NCBI GenBank assembly: GCA_030646595.1 | Contig: JAUSKS010000253.1 | Location: 1-15,857 of the forward strand | Direction: 5' to 3' | DNA: 15,857 nucleotides | Source of the DNA: Gallionellaceae bacterium | Lineage (GTDB): Bacteria; Pseudomonadota; Gammaproteobacteria; Burkholderiales; Gallionellaceae | In this document: positions 7,279 to 15,722 of the stretch, one piece after another | How positions within the stretch are numbered: the stretch's first letter is position 1 | How the letters are laid out: the number at the start of each line of letters is the position of its first letter | The notes under the pieces: generated by a model | Told to the model about the DNA's origin: nothing | Database searches by the model: none | What the model saw: only the letters and a program-made list of their open reading frames with translations | Made by a program: the position numbers and the translations under genes

Positions 7279-7617
7279 GTGCATGAGCTTTCAATTACCC
7301 GCAGCATAGTCGCCATCGTCTGCGAACGCGCCATAAACCAGCAGGTGACGCGGGTGTGTTTGGAGATTGGCTGCCTGTCGGCGATACAGCCGGAGGCGGT
7401 GCGTTTTTGTTTTGATGTTTGCGCCAAGGGCACGGCGGCAGAAGGCGCGACGCTGGAGATTATGGAAATTCCCGGTCGCGGCAGTTGTAGCAAGTGTGGC
7501 GTGGAAGTAGCATTGACGGCGCTGGTCGGTCGGTGTCCGGTGTGCAATGGGGCACTGACACTGATTGCCGGTGAAGAAATGAAGATCAAGGAAATGGAGG
7601 TGGAATCATGTGCGTAA
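7279..7617 (+). CDS. hypA: HypA, nickel insertion metallochaperone
   Basis: HypA binds nickel at its N-terminus and, with the GTPase HypB, delivers it to the hydrogenase large subunit. The 112-residue protein begins MHELSITRSI, where His2 is the nickel ligand. It has the structural zinc site CSKC-x12-CPVC (C70, C73, C86, C89). Length is normal. Translation starts at GTG; any downstream start would lose the MHE motif. The 3' end overlaps hypB by 10 nt. Placing hypA and hypB after hypE, rather than first, differs from the E. coli hypABCDE order. Confidence 0.96.
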   Translation: MHELSITRSIVAIVCERAINQQVTRVCLEIGCLSAIQPEAVRFCFDVCAKGTAAEGATLEIMEIPGRGSCSKCGVEVALTALVGRCPVCNGALTLIAGEEMKIKEMEVESCA

Positions 7618-8540
7618 CTTGCGGTTGTGGAAACACTGAAGAGGTCACACTTTCGTTGCACGAACACGATGACCAGGAGAAAAAAACCGGTCGGCTATAC
7701 AAGCGCGCGCAGCCGCAAGAGCATGTCCACGCGGATGGCACACGCCACACGCATACGCATGACGACCATAGCCATGAACATGAGCACACGCATGCCGACG
7801 GAACGCGGCACTCGCATTCCCACCCAAGCGATCTGTCCGTTCCTGATACTCTGTCAGTACCGGGCAGAGACGCGCACACCATACAACTGGAAGCGCAAAT
7901 ACTGGGCAAAAACCAATTGCTGGCCGAACGCAATCGCGGCTGGTTGGCTGGTCGCGGTATTTTCGCGCTCAACCTGGTGAGCAGCCCGGGCGCGGGCAAA
8001 ACCACGCTGCTGGAGCGCACTCTCGGCGACCTCAAAGCAGAAATCAAGATCGGCGTGGTCGAGGGCGATCAAGCTACCTCGAACGATGCGCAGCGTATTC
8101 GCGCCACCGGCGTACCCGCAGTGCAGATCAACACCGGCACCGGCTGCCATCTGGAAGCAGACATGCTGGAGCGTGCCTTGACTTTGCTCAAGCCGGAACA
8201 AAATTCGCTGTTGCTGATCGAGAACGTCGGCAACCTGGTCTGTCCGGCCTTGTTCGATCTGGGCGAAAAAGCGAAAGTGGTGATTTTTTCCGTGACCGAA
8301 GGCGAAGACAAACCGCTCAAATATCCGCACATGTTCAGCGCCGCATCAGTGCTGATCCTGAGCAAAATGGATCTGCTGCCGCATGTGCGTTTCGATGTTG
8401 ATTTGGCCATCAAAAATGCATTGACGGTGAACCCGAAACTTAAAGTGTTCCAGCTTTCGTCCTATACCGGCGCGGGCATGGCGCAGTGGTACGACTGGCT
8501 GAAGAGCGAGCTCACCGTCTGCGCCGAGAGCGTGTCATGA
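7608..8540 (+). CDS. hypB: HypB, GTPase for nickel delivery, with histidine-rich region
   Basis: HypB hydrolyses GTP to drive nickel transfer with HypA. The 310-residue protein opens with MCVTCGCG, a CxxCGC high-affinity metal motif like that of E. coli HypB. Residues 39-72 hold 13 histidines, including two copies of HADGTRH (41-47 and 62-68), a nickel-storage type region. The G domain follows: P-loop SSPGAGKTT (125-133), EGDQATSNDA (152-161), the metal-site GTGCHLEADM (177-186, Cys180/His181), ENVGNLVCP (205-213, Cys212) and the guanine-specificity segment SKMDLL (252-257). The start overlaps hypA by 10 nt, implying coupling. The nickel transporter lies downstream, separated by a mobile-element-like repeat that begins 2 bp after the stop. 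Confidence 0.97.
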   Translation: MCVTCGCGNTEEVTLSLHEHDDQEKKTGRLYKRAQPQEHVHADGTRHTHTHDDHSHEHEHTHADGTRHSHSHPSDLSVPDTLSVPGRDAHTIQLEAQILGKNQLLAERNRGWLAGRGIFALNLVSSPGAGKTTLLERTLGDLKAEIKIGVVEGDQATSNDAQRIRATGVPAVQINTGTGCHLEADMLERALTLLKPEQNSLLLIENVGNLVCPALFDLGEKAKVVIFSVTEGEDKPLKYPHMFSAASVLILSKMDLLPHVRFDVDLAIKNALTVNPKLKVFQLSSYTGAGMAQWYDWLKSELTVCAESVS

Positions 8541-8542
8541 GC

Positions 8543-8705
8543 ACCTCTAAAAATCCAAACTCCGTCGCGATACGGCGTTGCTCACCCTTCGGGTACGAGA
8601 ACCTCTCCGAGGCAAAAATTTTTAACGCTTACATATCATACATATGCGGCGCACTAAAAATTGTTTCGCGCCTTGTCTCGCTTAGGATTTTGAATTTTTA
8701 GAGGT
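8543..8705. mobile_element. 163-bp MITE-like element with 17-bp terminal inverted repeats
   Basis: The ends ACCTCTAAAAATCCAAA (8543-8559) and TTTGAATTTTTAGAGGT (8689-8705) are inverted repeats matching at 16 of 17 positions. The interior holds a small CCCTTCGGG hairpin (8586-8594) and GGCGC/GCGCC arms (8648-8652 with 8668-8672). It has no credible coding capacity and is more AT-rich than the surrounding genes. Size, inverted ends and position between two stop/start boundaries fit a miniature inverted-repeat element. No target-site duplication or transposase is visible in the window, so mobility is inferred. Confidence 0.7.
8700..8704 (+). promoter_or_regulatory. Shine-Dalgarno of the nickel transporter supplied by the MITE-like terminus
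   Basis: AGAGG within the right terminal inverted repeat lies 7 nt before ATG 8712, an ideal spacing. No other Shine-Dalgarno is present. Confidence 0.55.
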
Positions 8706-8711
8706 ACCCAT

Positions 8712-9413
8712 ATGACACTATTTACCATACTGGCGCTGGGTCTGATGTTCGGCATGTTGCATGCGCTGGAAGCCGACCATGTGGCGGCGGTATTCACTCT
8801 GGTGGCGCGCGAACGCAGCTTGCTTGGAACTTTGCGTCACGGCGTGGCGTGGGGCGTCGGTCACACTCTCACTTTGTTAGCATTCGGCGGGGTGGTGATG
8901 TTGGTCGGCACGTCCATCTCCGAGCAGACTGCGCACTGGCTGGAGGCGGCGGTCGGTGTCATGCTGGTGGGGCTGGGTGCCGATTTGCTCAGACGGCTGG
9001 CGCGTGACCGCATTCACTTTCACCGCCACCGCCATCGCTTCGGCGCAGTACACATCCACGCCCACTCGCACCGCGACGAACACGGCGCGCACAACCCCAT
9101 GCAGCACCAACACTCTCATCGCCGCCTGCCGCGCCGCGCGATTGCAGTCGGCATGGTACATGGTTTGGCTGGCTCAGCAGCCATCGTGCTGCTGGCGCTG
9201 GATAAACTCGGATCACCGCTGTGGGGTGTCACCTACGTGTTGTTGTTCGGTGCCGGGTCTATCGTCGGCATGGCGCTGCTGTCATTGGTGATCGCGCTGC
9301 CGCTACGCGCTTCCGCCAAGCGGCTCACCACATTGCATCGCGGTGTGCAGGCCGTAATGGCGCTGGTTACGATAGGTCTGGGGATGCGCATCTTTTTGGT
9401 TAGTGTGAGTTAA
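8712..9413 (+). CDS. NicO/UreH-type nickel transporter
   Basis: A 233-residue inner-membrane protein with the nickel/cobalt transporter signature H-x4-DH in its first helix (HALEADH, residues 17-23). A VGHTLTLL segment follows (49-56), then GMVHGLAGSAA (147-157). Hydrophobic helices lie at about 2-30, 45-67, 76-95, 143-163, 168-198 and 212-230. A histidine-rich hydrophilic loop at 102-136 probably binds Ni. It follows hypB on the same strand, so it most likely imports nickel for HypA/HypB. The histidine content matches nickel permeases better than the sulfite-exporter relatives. Substrate could also be cobalt. Confidence is high for the family and moderate for nickel specificity. Confidence 0.88.
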   Translation: MTLFTILALGLMFGMLHALEADHVAAVFTLVARERSLLGTLRHGVAWGVGHTLTLLAFGGVVMLVGTSISEQTAHWLEAAVGVMLVGLGADLLRRLARDRIHFHRHRHRFGAVHIHAHSHRDEHGAHNPMQHQHSHRRLPRRAIAVGMVHGLAGSAAIVLLALDKLGSPLWGVTYVLLFGAGSIVGMALLSLVIALPLRASAKRLTTLHRGVQAVMALVTIGLGMRIFLVSVS

Positions 9414-9414
9414 T

Positions 9415-9560
9415 CCTAAAAACCGCAGTTGCATGGTCATAATTATGCTCTGAGGCAAGCTAGCAACGGGTGTTCCCTCACCCCAACCCCTCTCCCAGAG
9501 GGAGAGGGGTTGGGGTGAGGGTTTGCACCATGGGATAAAAATTCAACTGCGTTTTTTAGG
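9415..9560. mobile_element. 146-bp MITE-like element enclosing a second palindromic repeat
   Basis: CCTAAAAACCGCAGTTG (9415-9431) and CAACTGCGTTTTTTAGG (9544-9560) are inverted repeats matching at 16 of 17 positions. An additional CATGGT/ACCATG pair lies inside (9433-9438 with 9528-9533). The element begins 1 bp after the transporter stop codon. Its centre holds a separate perfect palindrome, giving a nested structure. No coding capacity or transposase was seen. Confidence 0.65.
9475..9521. repeat. Perfect 22-bp-arm palindrome
   Basis: Left arm 9475-9496 begins CCCTCACCCCAACCCC. Right arm 9500-9521 is its exact reverse complement. The loop is AGA. This is a common dispersed repeat type in Proteobacteria, to my recollection. 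It lies between the transporter and the convergent wrbA gene and could act as a bidirectional mRNA 3'-end stabiliser. It lacks a T-tract. Confidence 0.9.
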
Positions 9561-9626
9561 TTAATAACCCCACATCTTTTTATCAGGCGAAATAGCAAGG
9601 GGCATGATTATCGCGCCCCGCATTGT

Positions 9627-10241
<615 letters not shown>

Positions 10242-10256
10242 TCAAAACATAATGCC

Positions 10257-11462
10257 ATGAAAAATTTGATGGACATTCTGGGCTTGCTGCGTTTTATCGT
10301 GCTCCGCTTCAGACAGGATCGTTGCGCACAGATGGCATCCAGCCTGACTTTCACCACGCTGTTGTCCTTGGTGCCGCTGCTTACCATAGCCCTTACCTTG
10401 TTTTCGGCGTTTCCGGTATTCGCAGAGTTTTCCGAGCAGATCAAGCAATTCATGCTGGCCAATATGCTGCCGGAAACCGGTGGGCGATTAATTTCGCGCT
10501 ACGTTGAGCAGTTCGCCGAGAGTGCCGCCAAGCTGACTACAGTAGGCGTTGCGTTTCTGGCTGTGACTTCAATGCTGATGATGCGCACCATAGACAATGC
10601 CTTTAATACTATCTGGCGTGTGTCGCGTCCCCGTGCTTTGGTGCAGCGTATCCTGGTTTATTGGGCAGTATTGACGCTGGCCCCTTTGCTGATAGGCGGC
10701 AGCTTGTCGCTGACTTCCTGGCTGATCAGCATGTCCGCTGGTTATGCCAAACAAATTCCGGCATTCGGCATGACTTCACTGAAAGTGATTCCAGTGCTGT
10801 TAACCACCCTGGCTTTCAGTTTGTTATTCAGGATAGTGCCCAACCGTTATGTGCCCATGCGCCATGCCTTGTTCGGCGGAGCAGTGGCGGCGGTGGCGTT
10901 TGAATCCATGAACCGCGCGTTTGCTTTTTATATTTCCCACTTCCCCACGTATAAACTGGTGTATGGCGCATTCGCCAGTATTCCGATTTTCCTGCTGTGG
11001 ATATATTTGTCCTGGCTGACCATCTTGTCCGGCGCATTGATTGCAGCATCGCTCTCCCATTGGCGCAGCCATTTCGTCAAGCAGATGATGCCAGCGACAG
11101 AAATTTATTATGCCTTGTGTGTTCTGAAAATGATGAATGATGGTTTGGCCAGCGCTACAGTGCAGAATTTACCCATGCTCTCGCGGCAATTGCATATTGG
11201 ATTTGATACGCTGGAACAAATACTGGAAAAATTGGCGCAGGCCAATATCGTGCGCAAACTGGCAGGTAACGGCTGGGTGATGATACGGAGTGCAGAGCAT
11301 GTGCAGATGACCGAGTTATATCGTCTGTTCGTATTTGATCCTTCCATTTTGGTGGCACAGGAAGATGGCACTGAAATTCGCTTATGGCTGGAAAAAATGG
11401 AACAGCGGGTGACAGATATGACTCGTGTTACATTGCGTGATGTACTGAGTGAAGCTGGCTAG
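10257..11462 (+). CDS. YihY/BrkB-family inner-membrane protein
   Basis: A 401-residue polytopic membrane protein of the YihY family, formerly annotated as ribonuclease BN (that activity belongs to another gene). Characteristic segments are MASSLTFTTLLSLVPLLTIA (residues 26-45), MRTIDNAFNTIWRV (109-122) and VYGAFASIPIFLLWIYLSW (235-253). About six hydrophobic helices lie between 33 and 265. A hydrophilic C-terminal region (about 275-395) looks helical, with a winged-helix-like part at 280-345, as in longer proteobacterial members. Molecular function is not established. The ATG lacks a clear Shine-Dalgarno and is divergent from wrbA with 27 bp between them. Confidence 0.9.
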   Translation: MKNLMDILGLLRFIVLRFRQDRCAQMASSLTFTTLLSLVPLLTIALTLFSAFPVFAEFSEQIKQFMLANMLPETGGRLISRYVEQFAESAAKLTTVGVAFLAVTSMLMMRTIDNAFNTIWRVSRPRALVQRILVYWAVLTLAPLLIGGSLSLTSWLISMSAGYAKQIPAFGMTSLKVIPVLLTTLAFSLLFRIVPNRYVPMRHALFGGAVAAVAFESMNRAFAFYISHFPTYKLVYGAFASIPIFLLWIYLSWLTILSGALIAASLSHWRSHFVKQMMPATEIYYALCVLKMMNDGLASATVQNLPMLSRQLHIGFDTLEQILEKLAQANIVRKLAGNGWVMIRSAEHVQMTELYRLFVFDPSILVAQEDGTEIRLWLEKMEQRVTDMTRVTLRDVLSEAG

Positions 11463-11548
11463 CCGGGCATTCTTCACAGCATAGCTTGCTGGACATGCGC
11501 TTTTCGGCTTTAATGCGCTCCGGCTGTGATTTACTTGGGGGTAGAAGC

Positions 11549-12142
11549 ATGAAGTTTTTTGAAAGTCTGTTTGAAGGCGCGCTGTGGAACAGCCGCTTTG
11601 TGATACTGGCAGCAGTGGTTGGCAGCTTGCTGGCCGGATTTGCAATTTTTTATATGGCCACGGTGGATGTGGTCAATCTGGTCATACACACGCTGCATTA
11701 TGCCGATGCCAGCATGACTGATGAGGCGCGCAAGGCGCTGCACGACAGCACGGTATCGCATATCGTTGAAGTGGTGGACGGTTATTTGCTGGGCACGGTG
11801 ATGCTGATTTTTGCGCTCGGTTTGTATGAGCTATTTATCAGCGACATTAATCAGGCGCATGGCAGCAAGGCCTCCAGCAAAATTCTGGTGATCAGCAATC
11901 TGGATGATTTGAAATCACGTCTGGCCAAAGTGATTTTGATGATCATGATCGTTACCTTGTTTGAAGAAGCGCTGAACATGACCATGAATACACCTATAGA
12001 TTTGCTCTATCTTGGTGGCAGCATCGCCTTGATTGCGCTGGCACTGTATTTAACCCATATTGCCGAACATGGCACCAAGGGCTCTGCCGAGGAAGCGAAG
12101 GTGCACGACGGCAAAGCAGTTAAAGAGGAAGGGCGACATTGA
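11549..12142 (+). CDS. YqhA (UPF0114) family membrane protein
   Basis: A 197-residue membrane protein of the uncharacterised YqhA family. Helices are visible at about 15-38 (FVILAAVVGSLLAGFAIFYM), 75-95 (VVDGYLLGTVMLIFALGLYE), 127-145 and 156-173. The family motif VDGYLLGTVMLIFALGLYELFIS is followed by SNLDDLKSRLAKVI (119-132), both well conserved. The C-terminal tail is charged. I chose ATG 11549 because GGGGG lies 7 nt upstream and the FFESLFEGALWNSRF start matches the family. The frame opens further upstream at 11486 without support. Its stop overlaps the next ATG (TGATG), so it is cotranslated with the thioredoxin-like gene. Confidence 0.88.
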   Translation: MKFFESLFEGALWNSRFVILAAVVGSLLAGFAIFYMATVDVVNLVIHTLHYADASMTDEARKALHDSTVSHIVEVVDGYLLGTVMLIFALGLYELFISDINQAHGSKASSKILVISNLDDLKSRLAKVILMIMIVTLFEEALNMTMNTPIDLLYLGGSIALIALALYLTHIAEHGTKGSAEEAKVHDGKAVKEEGRH

Positions 12143-12603
12143 TGCGGGTGATGCGCGCACTGTTGGTCACCAGCTTGTTGCTGTTTGCACTGGCGGCAAC
12201 AGCAGAAGAATTTACCTTGAAAGATACCACGGGCCACGAACATCATTTATCTGATTATCGCGGCAAGTGGGTGTTGGTAAATTTCTGGGCAACCTGGTGT
12301 GCGCCTTGTCTGGTTGAGATTCCCGATTTGATTGCGCTACATAAGGCGCATAAGGATAAAGACCTGGTGGTAATCGGCGTGGCACTGGATTATCCGTCAA
12401 CCAAGGTGGTGCTGGATTTTGTCAAAGAACACGCCATTAACTATCCTATCGTGCTGGGTACTTATAAAATAGCCTCGCGCATCGGGGAAGTGGAAGGATT
12501 GCCCACCAGCTATCTATACAATCCGGCGGGCAAGCTGGTGAGTTATCAGACGGGCATCCTCACGCGGGAAAGCGTGGAAGAATATATCAGCAGAAAAAAA
12601 TAG
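12142..12603 (+). CDS. TlpA-like periplasmic thiol-disulfide oxidoreductase
   Basis: A 153-residue thioredoxin-fold protein with an N-terminal signal peptide (residues 1 to about 21, cleavage probably after ATA). The mature part carries FWATWCAPC with redox cysteines 53 and 56, and the cis-proline loop GLPTSYL (Pro121). This is the TlpA/ResA/AhpC-TSA-like pattern of membrane-linked or periplasmic reductants. GGAAGGG lies 8 nt before ATG 12142, which overlaps the upstream stop; a TTG at 12139 is a poorer start. It ends 2 bp from the convergent lytic transglycosylase gene. The partner protein is unknown. Pairing with a YqhA protein may be functional or only positional. Confidence 0.9.
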   Translation: MRVMRALLVTSLLLFALAATAEEFTLKDTTGHEHHLSDYRGKWVLVNFWATWCAPCLVEIPDLIALHKAHKDKDLVVIGVALDYPSTKVVLDFVKEHAINYPIVLGTYKIASRIGEVEGLPTSYLYNPAGKLVSYQTGILTRESVEEYISRKK

Positions 12604-12605
12604 CA

Positions 12606-13298
12606 TCAGTCCCGCAGCGCGGTAGCCTCGCCTGTGCGGCGCACTATTAATTCTGTATCTGATTTGGTTGACAGGGAGAGCCGGGTATTGGGTGCGGCCT
12701 CCCAATATTTGCGCCAGGCAGTGCGCACCAGATTGGGATATTCCGGTTTGCCCAGGCTGCCATTGTAGCGCCCCAGTGCACGGTAGAGGTCGCCCTTCTC
12801 GATGTCCAAATAATAGCGCAGGATGGTGCAGCCATAGCGCAGATTAGTGCGCAGATGAAACAGATTATCTTCGCGTGCGCCTATCTGTTTTACCCAGAAA
12901 GGCATCACTTGCATATAACCGCGAGCCTCTGCCTTCGACACCGCATATTTCCTGAAACCGCTTTCCACCTCAATCAAGCCCAGCACCATCAACGGATCCA
13001 GGCCGGCACGTTGGGCTTCGTAATACACACTCTTGATAAAGTCGGTGCGGTACGCAGCATCGGGTATGCGCTTTTCCAGCAGTCGCGGCATAGTATGCAG
13101 CCATATATCGGCTTCCTGCTGTGTGGTAAATACCGGTTCCGGTGCAGCTTGATCGGATACTGCGCGATGCAATACGCCGCGCACACTGGCTGATAAGGGT
13201 TGATAGGCTTGCGCGCCCCCTTGCGCGATAGAGGTAAACAGTAAACCTGCTGCTATCAACGGCAGTGTCACATAAAGCGCGGAATGGGTTAATCGCAT
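12606..13298 (-). CDS. Lytic transglycosylase (SLT domain)
   Basis: A 230-residue peptidoglycan lytic transglycosylase. An N-terminal signal or anchor segment (about 1-30) directs it to the periplasm. The catalytic domain contains LIEVESGF (residues 108-115, catalytic Glu112), GYMQVMPFW (127-135) and [10 protein letters not shown] (155-164), ending with [13 protein letters not shown] (176-188). These match the family-1 SLT fold. It cleaves the MurNAc-GlcNAc bond with 1,6-anhydro product formation. Its ATG lies 10 bp inside the 3' end of proS, so it is translated from the proS mRNA, and it has no Shine-Dalgarno of its own. It is shorter than Slt70 and lacks its alpha-superhelix. Confidence 0.93.
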   Translation of the reverse strand: MRLTHSALYVTLPLIAAGLLFTSIAQGGAQAYQPLSASVRGVLHRAVSDQAAPEPVFTTQQEADIWLHTMPRLLEKRIPDAAYRTDFIKSVYYEAQRAGLDPLMVLGLIEVESGFRKYAVSKAEARGYMQVMPFWVKQIGAREDNLFHLRTNLRYGCTILRYYLDIEKGDLYRALGRYNGSLGKPEYPNLVRTAWRKYWEAAPNTRLSLSTKSDTELIVRRTGEATALRD

Positions 13299-15001
13299 AA
13301 TTTGGATTGTATGATCTTAACAATATCAGCCAAAGAAATCTGTTGCGCTTCTGCATCCAGGCGGCCTTTGTATTCCACCATGCCCTCTTTTAAACCGCGC
13401 TCGCCAATCACGATACGATGCGGGACGCCTATCAGTTCCAGGTCGGCAAACATCACGCCGGGGCGTTCGTCGCGGTCATCCAATAGTACTTCGAGACCGT
13501 TTATGGCAGATAGTTCTGCATAAAGCTGCTCTGCCGCCTCGCGCACCGCCACATTTTTTTTCATGCCGATAGGCGCAATAGCAACATGAAACGGAGCCAT
13601 GCTGGCGGGCAGGGTGATGCCGCGCTCGTCGTAATTCTGCTCGATGCCAGCAGCCACAATGCGCGATACGCCTATGCCATAACAACCCATTTCCATGAAT
13701 TGAGTCTTGCCGTTTTCATCCAGGAAAGTGGCATTCAGTGCCTGTGAATATTTGCTGCGCAACTGGAATATGTGGCCAACCTCGATGCCGCGACACAACT
13801 CCAGCACACCTTTTCCGTCGGGGCTGGCATCCCCTGCGACTACGTTGCGGATATCGGCAATGACACCGGGTTCGGCCACATCACGAGCGAAATTTACGTT
13901 GATGAAATGGTAACCCGCTTCATTTGCACCACATACAAAATTACTCATACTGACCACAGCGCGATCAGCAATCACGCGCACTTGGCTGTTCACTGGTCCG
14001 ATGTAACCGCCGCCACTGCCCATATTTTTCTGGATTTCATCGTCAGTCGCGAAACGAAAATTTCCTACATCGGCAATTTTGCTGAGCTTGATTTCATTCA
14101 GGCTGTGATCGCCGCGCAACAGCAACAGTACAAACGAGCCATCGGCGCTAATGATGGCGATGCTTTTAAGTATTTGTGGGGCTGACAGTTTGAGGAAGCT
14201 GGCCACATCCTCTATGGTTTTTTTGCCCGGGGTGGCAACTTTCTGCATCGCCTGTGTGACCGCTGCGCGCGGTATAGCAGGGGCGAGCGCTTCAGCCATT
14301 TCCACGTTGGCGGCATAATCAGAGGTGGGGCAAAAGGCCAGCGCATCTTCACCGGAATCCGCCAGCACATGAAACTCATGCGAGCCGCTGCCGCCAATTG
14401 CGCCGGTGTCAGCGGTGACCGCGCGGAACTTCAAATTCAAGCGCGTGAAAATACGGCTGTAGGTGTCATACATTACGCGGTAGGTTTGTTGCAAGCTATC
14501 GAAATTGGCATGAAAAGAATACGCGTCTTTCATCAGAAACTCGCGCGCGCGCATGACGCCGAAACGGGGACGGACTTCATCGCGGAATTTGGTTTGTATC
14601 TGATAAAAATTCACCGGCAACTGGCGATAGCTTTTTATTTCCCGGCGCGCAATGTCGGTGATGACTTCTTCATGCGTGGGACCAAAACAAAATAAATTAT
14701 CATGGCGATCTTTTATTTTCAGCATCTGTGGGCCGAATACCTCCCAGCGGCCTGTCTCCTGCCACAGTTCGGCGGGCTGCACCGCAGGCATCAGCAACTC
14801 AATGCCGCCGCTTCGGTTCATCTCTTCCCGTACGATGGCTTCCACTTTGCGCAACACGCGCAAACCAAGCGGCATCCAGGTATACAAGCCACTGGCCAGT
14901 TTTTTGATATAGCCCGCACGTACCATTAACTGATGGCTGATCAATTCAGCTTCGGACGGAGCTTCTTTCAAGGTAGACAGAAAAAATTGTGAAACGCGCA
15001 T
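13289..15001 (-). CDS. proS: Prolyl-tRNA synthetase, bacterial type with editing domain
   Basis: Charges tRNA-Pro with proline in the cytoplasm. The 570-residue protein is the bacterial form. The class II catalytic core shows FGPTHEEV (106-113), [21 protein letters not shown] near 139-159 (motif 2) and [10 protein letters not shown] (442-451, motif 3). The YbaK-like editing insertion spans about 224-406 and removes misacylated Ala-tRNA. The anticodon-binding domain is at about 472-565. The N-terminus [15 protein letters not shown] is typical. The Shine-Dalgarno is weak. It is divergent from rppH across 147 bp that must contain both promoters, though I could not identify a convincing -35/-10 pair. 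Confidence 0.98.
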   Translation of the reverse strand: MRVSQFFLSTLKEAPSEAELISHQLMVRAGYIKKLASGLYTWMPLGLRVLRKVEAIVREEMNRSGGIELLMPAVQPAELWQETGRWEVFGPQMLKIKDRHDNLFCFGPTHEEVITDIARREIKSYRQLPVNFYQIQTKFRDEVRPRFGVMRAREFLMKDAYSFHANFDSLQQTYRVMYDTYSRIFTRLNLKFRAVTADTGAIGGSGSHEFHVLADSGEDALAFCPTSDYAANVEMAEALAPAIPRAAVTQAMQKVATPGKKTIEDVASFLKLSAPQILKSIAIISADGSFVLLLLRGDHSLNEIKLSKIADVGNFRFATDDEIQKNMGSGGGYIGPVNSQVRVIADRAVVSMSNFVCGANEAGYHFINVNFARDVAEPGVIADIRNVVAGDASPDGKGVLELCRGIEVGHIFQLRSKYSQALNATFLDENGKTQFMEMGCYGIGVSRIVAAGIEQNYDERGITLPASMAPFHVAIAPIGMKKNVAVREAAEQLYAELSAINGLEVLLDDRDERPGVMFADLELIGVPHRIVIGERGLKEGMVEYKGRLDAEAQQISLADIVKIIQSKLCD

Positions 15002-15148
15002 GATGTTTTCGCCGGGTCAAAAAACGGATGGTGGATTTTACAGTGAACGAGGCTAGCCTGTGCGACCGATTATTATTGAGAAGGCTTTTCATCCGGCGGG
15101 AAATGTGAAAAAATCCAGCCATTGAAATTAATCGAACAGGTTGGTGAA

Positions 15149-15670
15149 ATGATAGACCGCGATGGCTACCGCTCTAATGTCGGCATCATTCTCTCTAACG
15201 CCAAAAACCAGGTATTCTGGGGCAAGCGTATCCGGCAGGATTCCTGGCAATTTCCCCAGGGGGGCATACAGCAAGGTGAAACACCGGAACAGGCGATGTA
15301 CCGCGAGTTGCAGGAAGAAATCGGTTTGTTGCCTGCCCATGTGCAGATACTGGGGCGTACCCGCGACTGGATGCGCTACGAAGTGCCACAGCATTGGGTA
15401 AAACGGGAATGGCGCGGCAGTTATAAAGGACAAAAACAGATCTGGTTTTTGCTGCGCCTGGTGGGACGTGATAGCGATGTCTCCCTGCGTGCTTCTGTCC
15501 ATCCTGAATTTGATGCATGGCGCTGGAATGATTATTGGGTCGAGATGGAAAGCGTGATCGAATTCAAGCGCGAGGTTTATCGCATGGCATTGAATGAACT
15601 GGTCCGTTTCCTGCCGCCAGTCAAACCAAGGGGACATTATGAAGTGGAGCGCAGGGCATCAGCCCGGTAA
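15149..15670 (+). CDS. rppH: RppH, RNA 5'-pyrophosphohydrolase (Nudix)
   Basis: Removes pyrophosphate from 5'-triphosphate mRNA ends, starting RNase E-dependent decay. The 173-residue protein starts [15 protein letters not shown], like E. coli RppH. It contains the Nudix box [17 protein letters not shown] followed by QEEIGL (residues about 37-59). Other family segments are [21 protein letters not shown] and PEFDAWRW. I prefer ATG 15149, preceded by AGG at 8 nt, over an upstream in-frame TTG at 15122 that would add nine residues not seen in the family. It is divergent from proS, a common arrangement in Betaproteobacteria. Confidence 0.96.
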   Translation: MIDRDGYRSNVGIILSNAKNQVFWGKRIRQDSWQFPQGGIQQGETPEQAMYRELQEEIGLLPAHVQILGRTRDWMRYEVPQHWVKREWRGSYKGQKQIWFLLRLVGRDSDVSLRASVHPEFDAWRWNDYWVEMESVIEFKREVYRMALNELVRFLPPVKPRGHYEVERRASAR

Positions 15671-15683
15671 ACCCAAATGCGCG

Positions 15684-15689
15684 TAGAAT
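15684..15689 (+). promoter_or_regulatory. Possible -10 element before the rubrerythrin gene
   Basis: TAGAAT matches the sigma-70 -10 consensus at five of six positions and lies 34 nt before the rubrerythrin ATG. No good -35 hexamer is found at 17 bp upstream, so this is tentative. Confidence 0.25.
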
Positions 15690-15722
15690 GAGTATGCACT
15701 TTAACCTTGCACAGGAGGCAAT

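Noticed and set aside
8486..8701. Possible 71-residue ORF spanning the hypB end and the intergenic element
   Set aside because: It overlaps hypB out of frame and runs through the inverted-repeat element; no Shine-Dalgarno or recognisable protein feature.
9599..9619. GGGGC/GCCCC hairpin as a wrbA terminator
   Set aside because: The stem is only 5 bp with a large loop and no proper T-tract; not convincing.
15002..15148. Divergent promoters between proS and rppH
   Set aside because: Only isolated weak hexamers (for example TTGAGA at 15076) without a correctly spaced partner.
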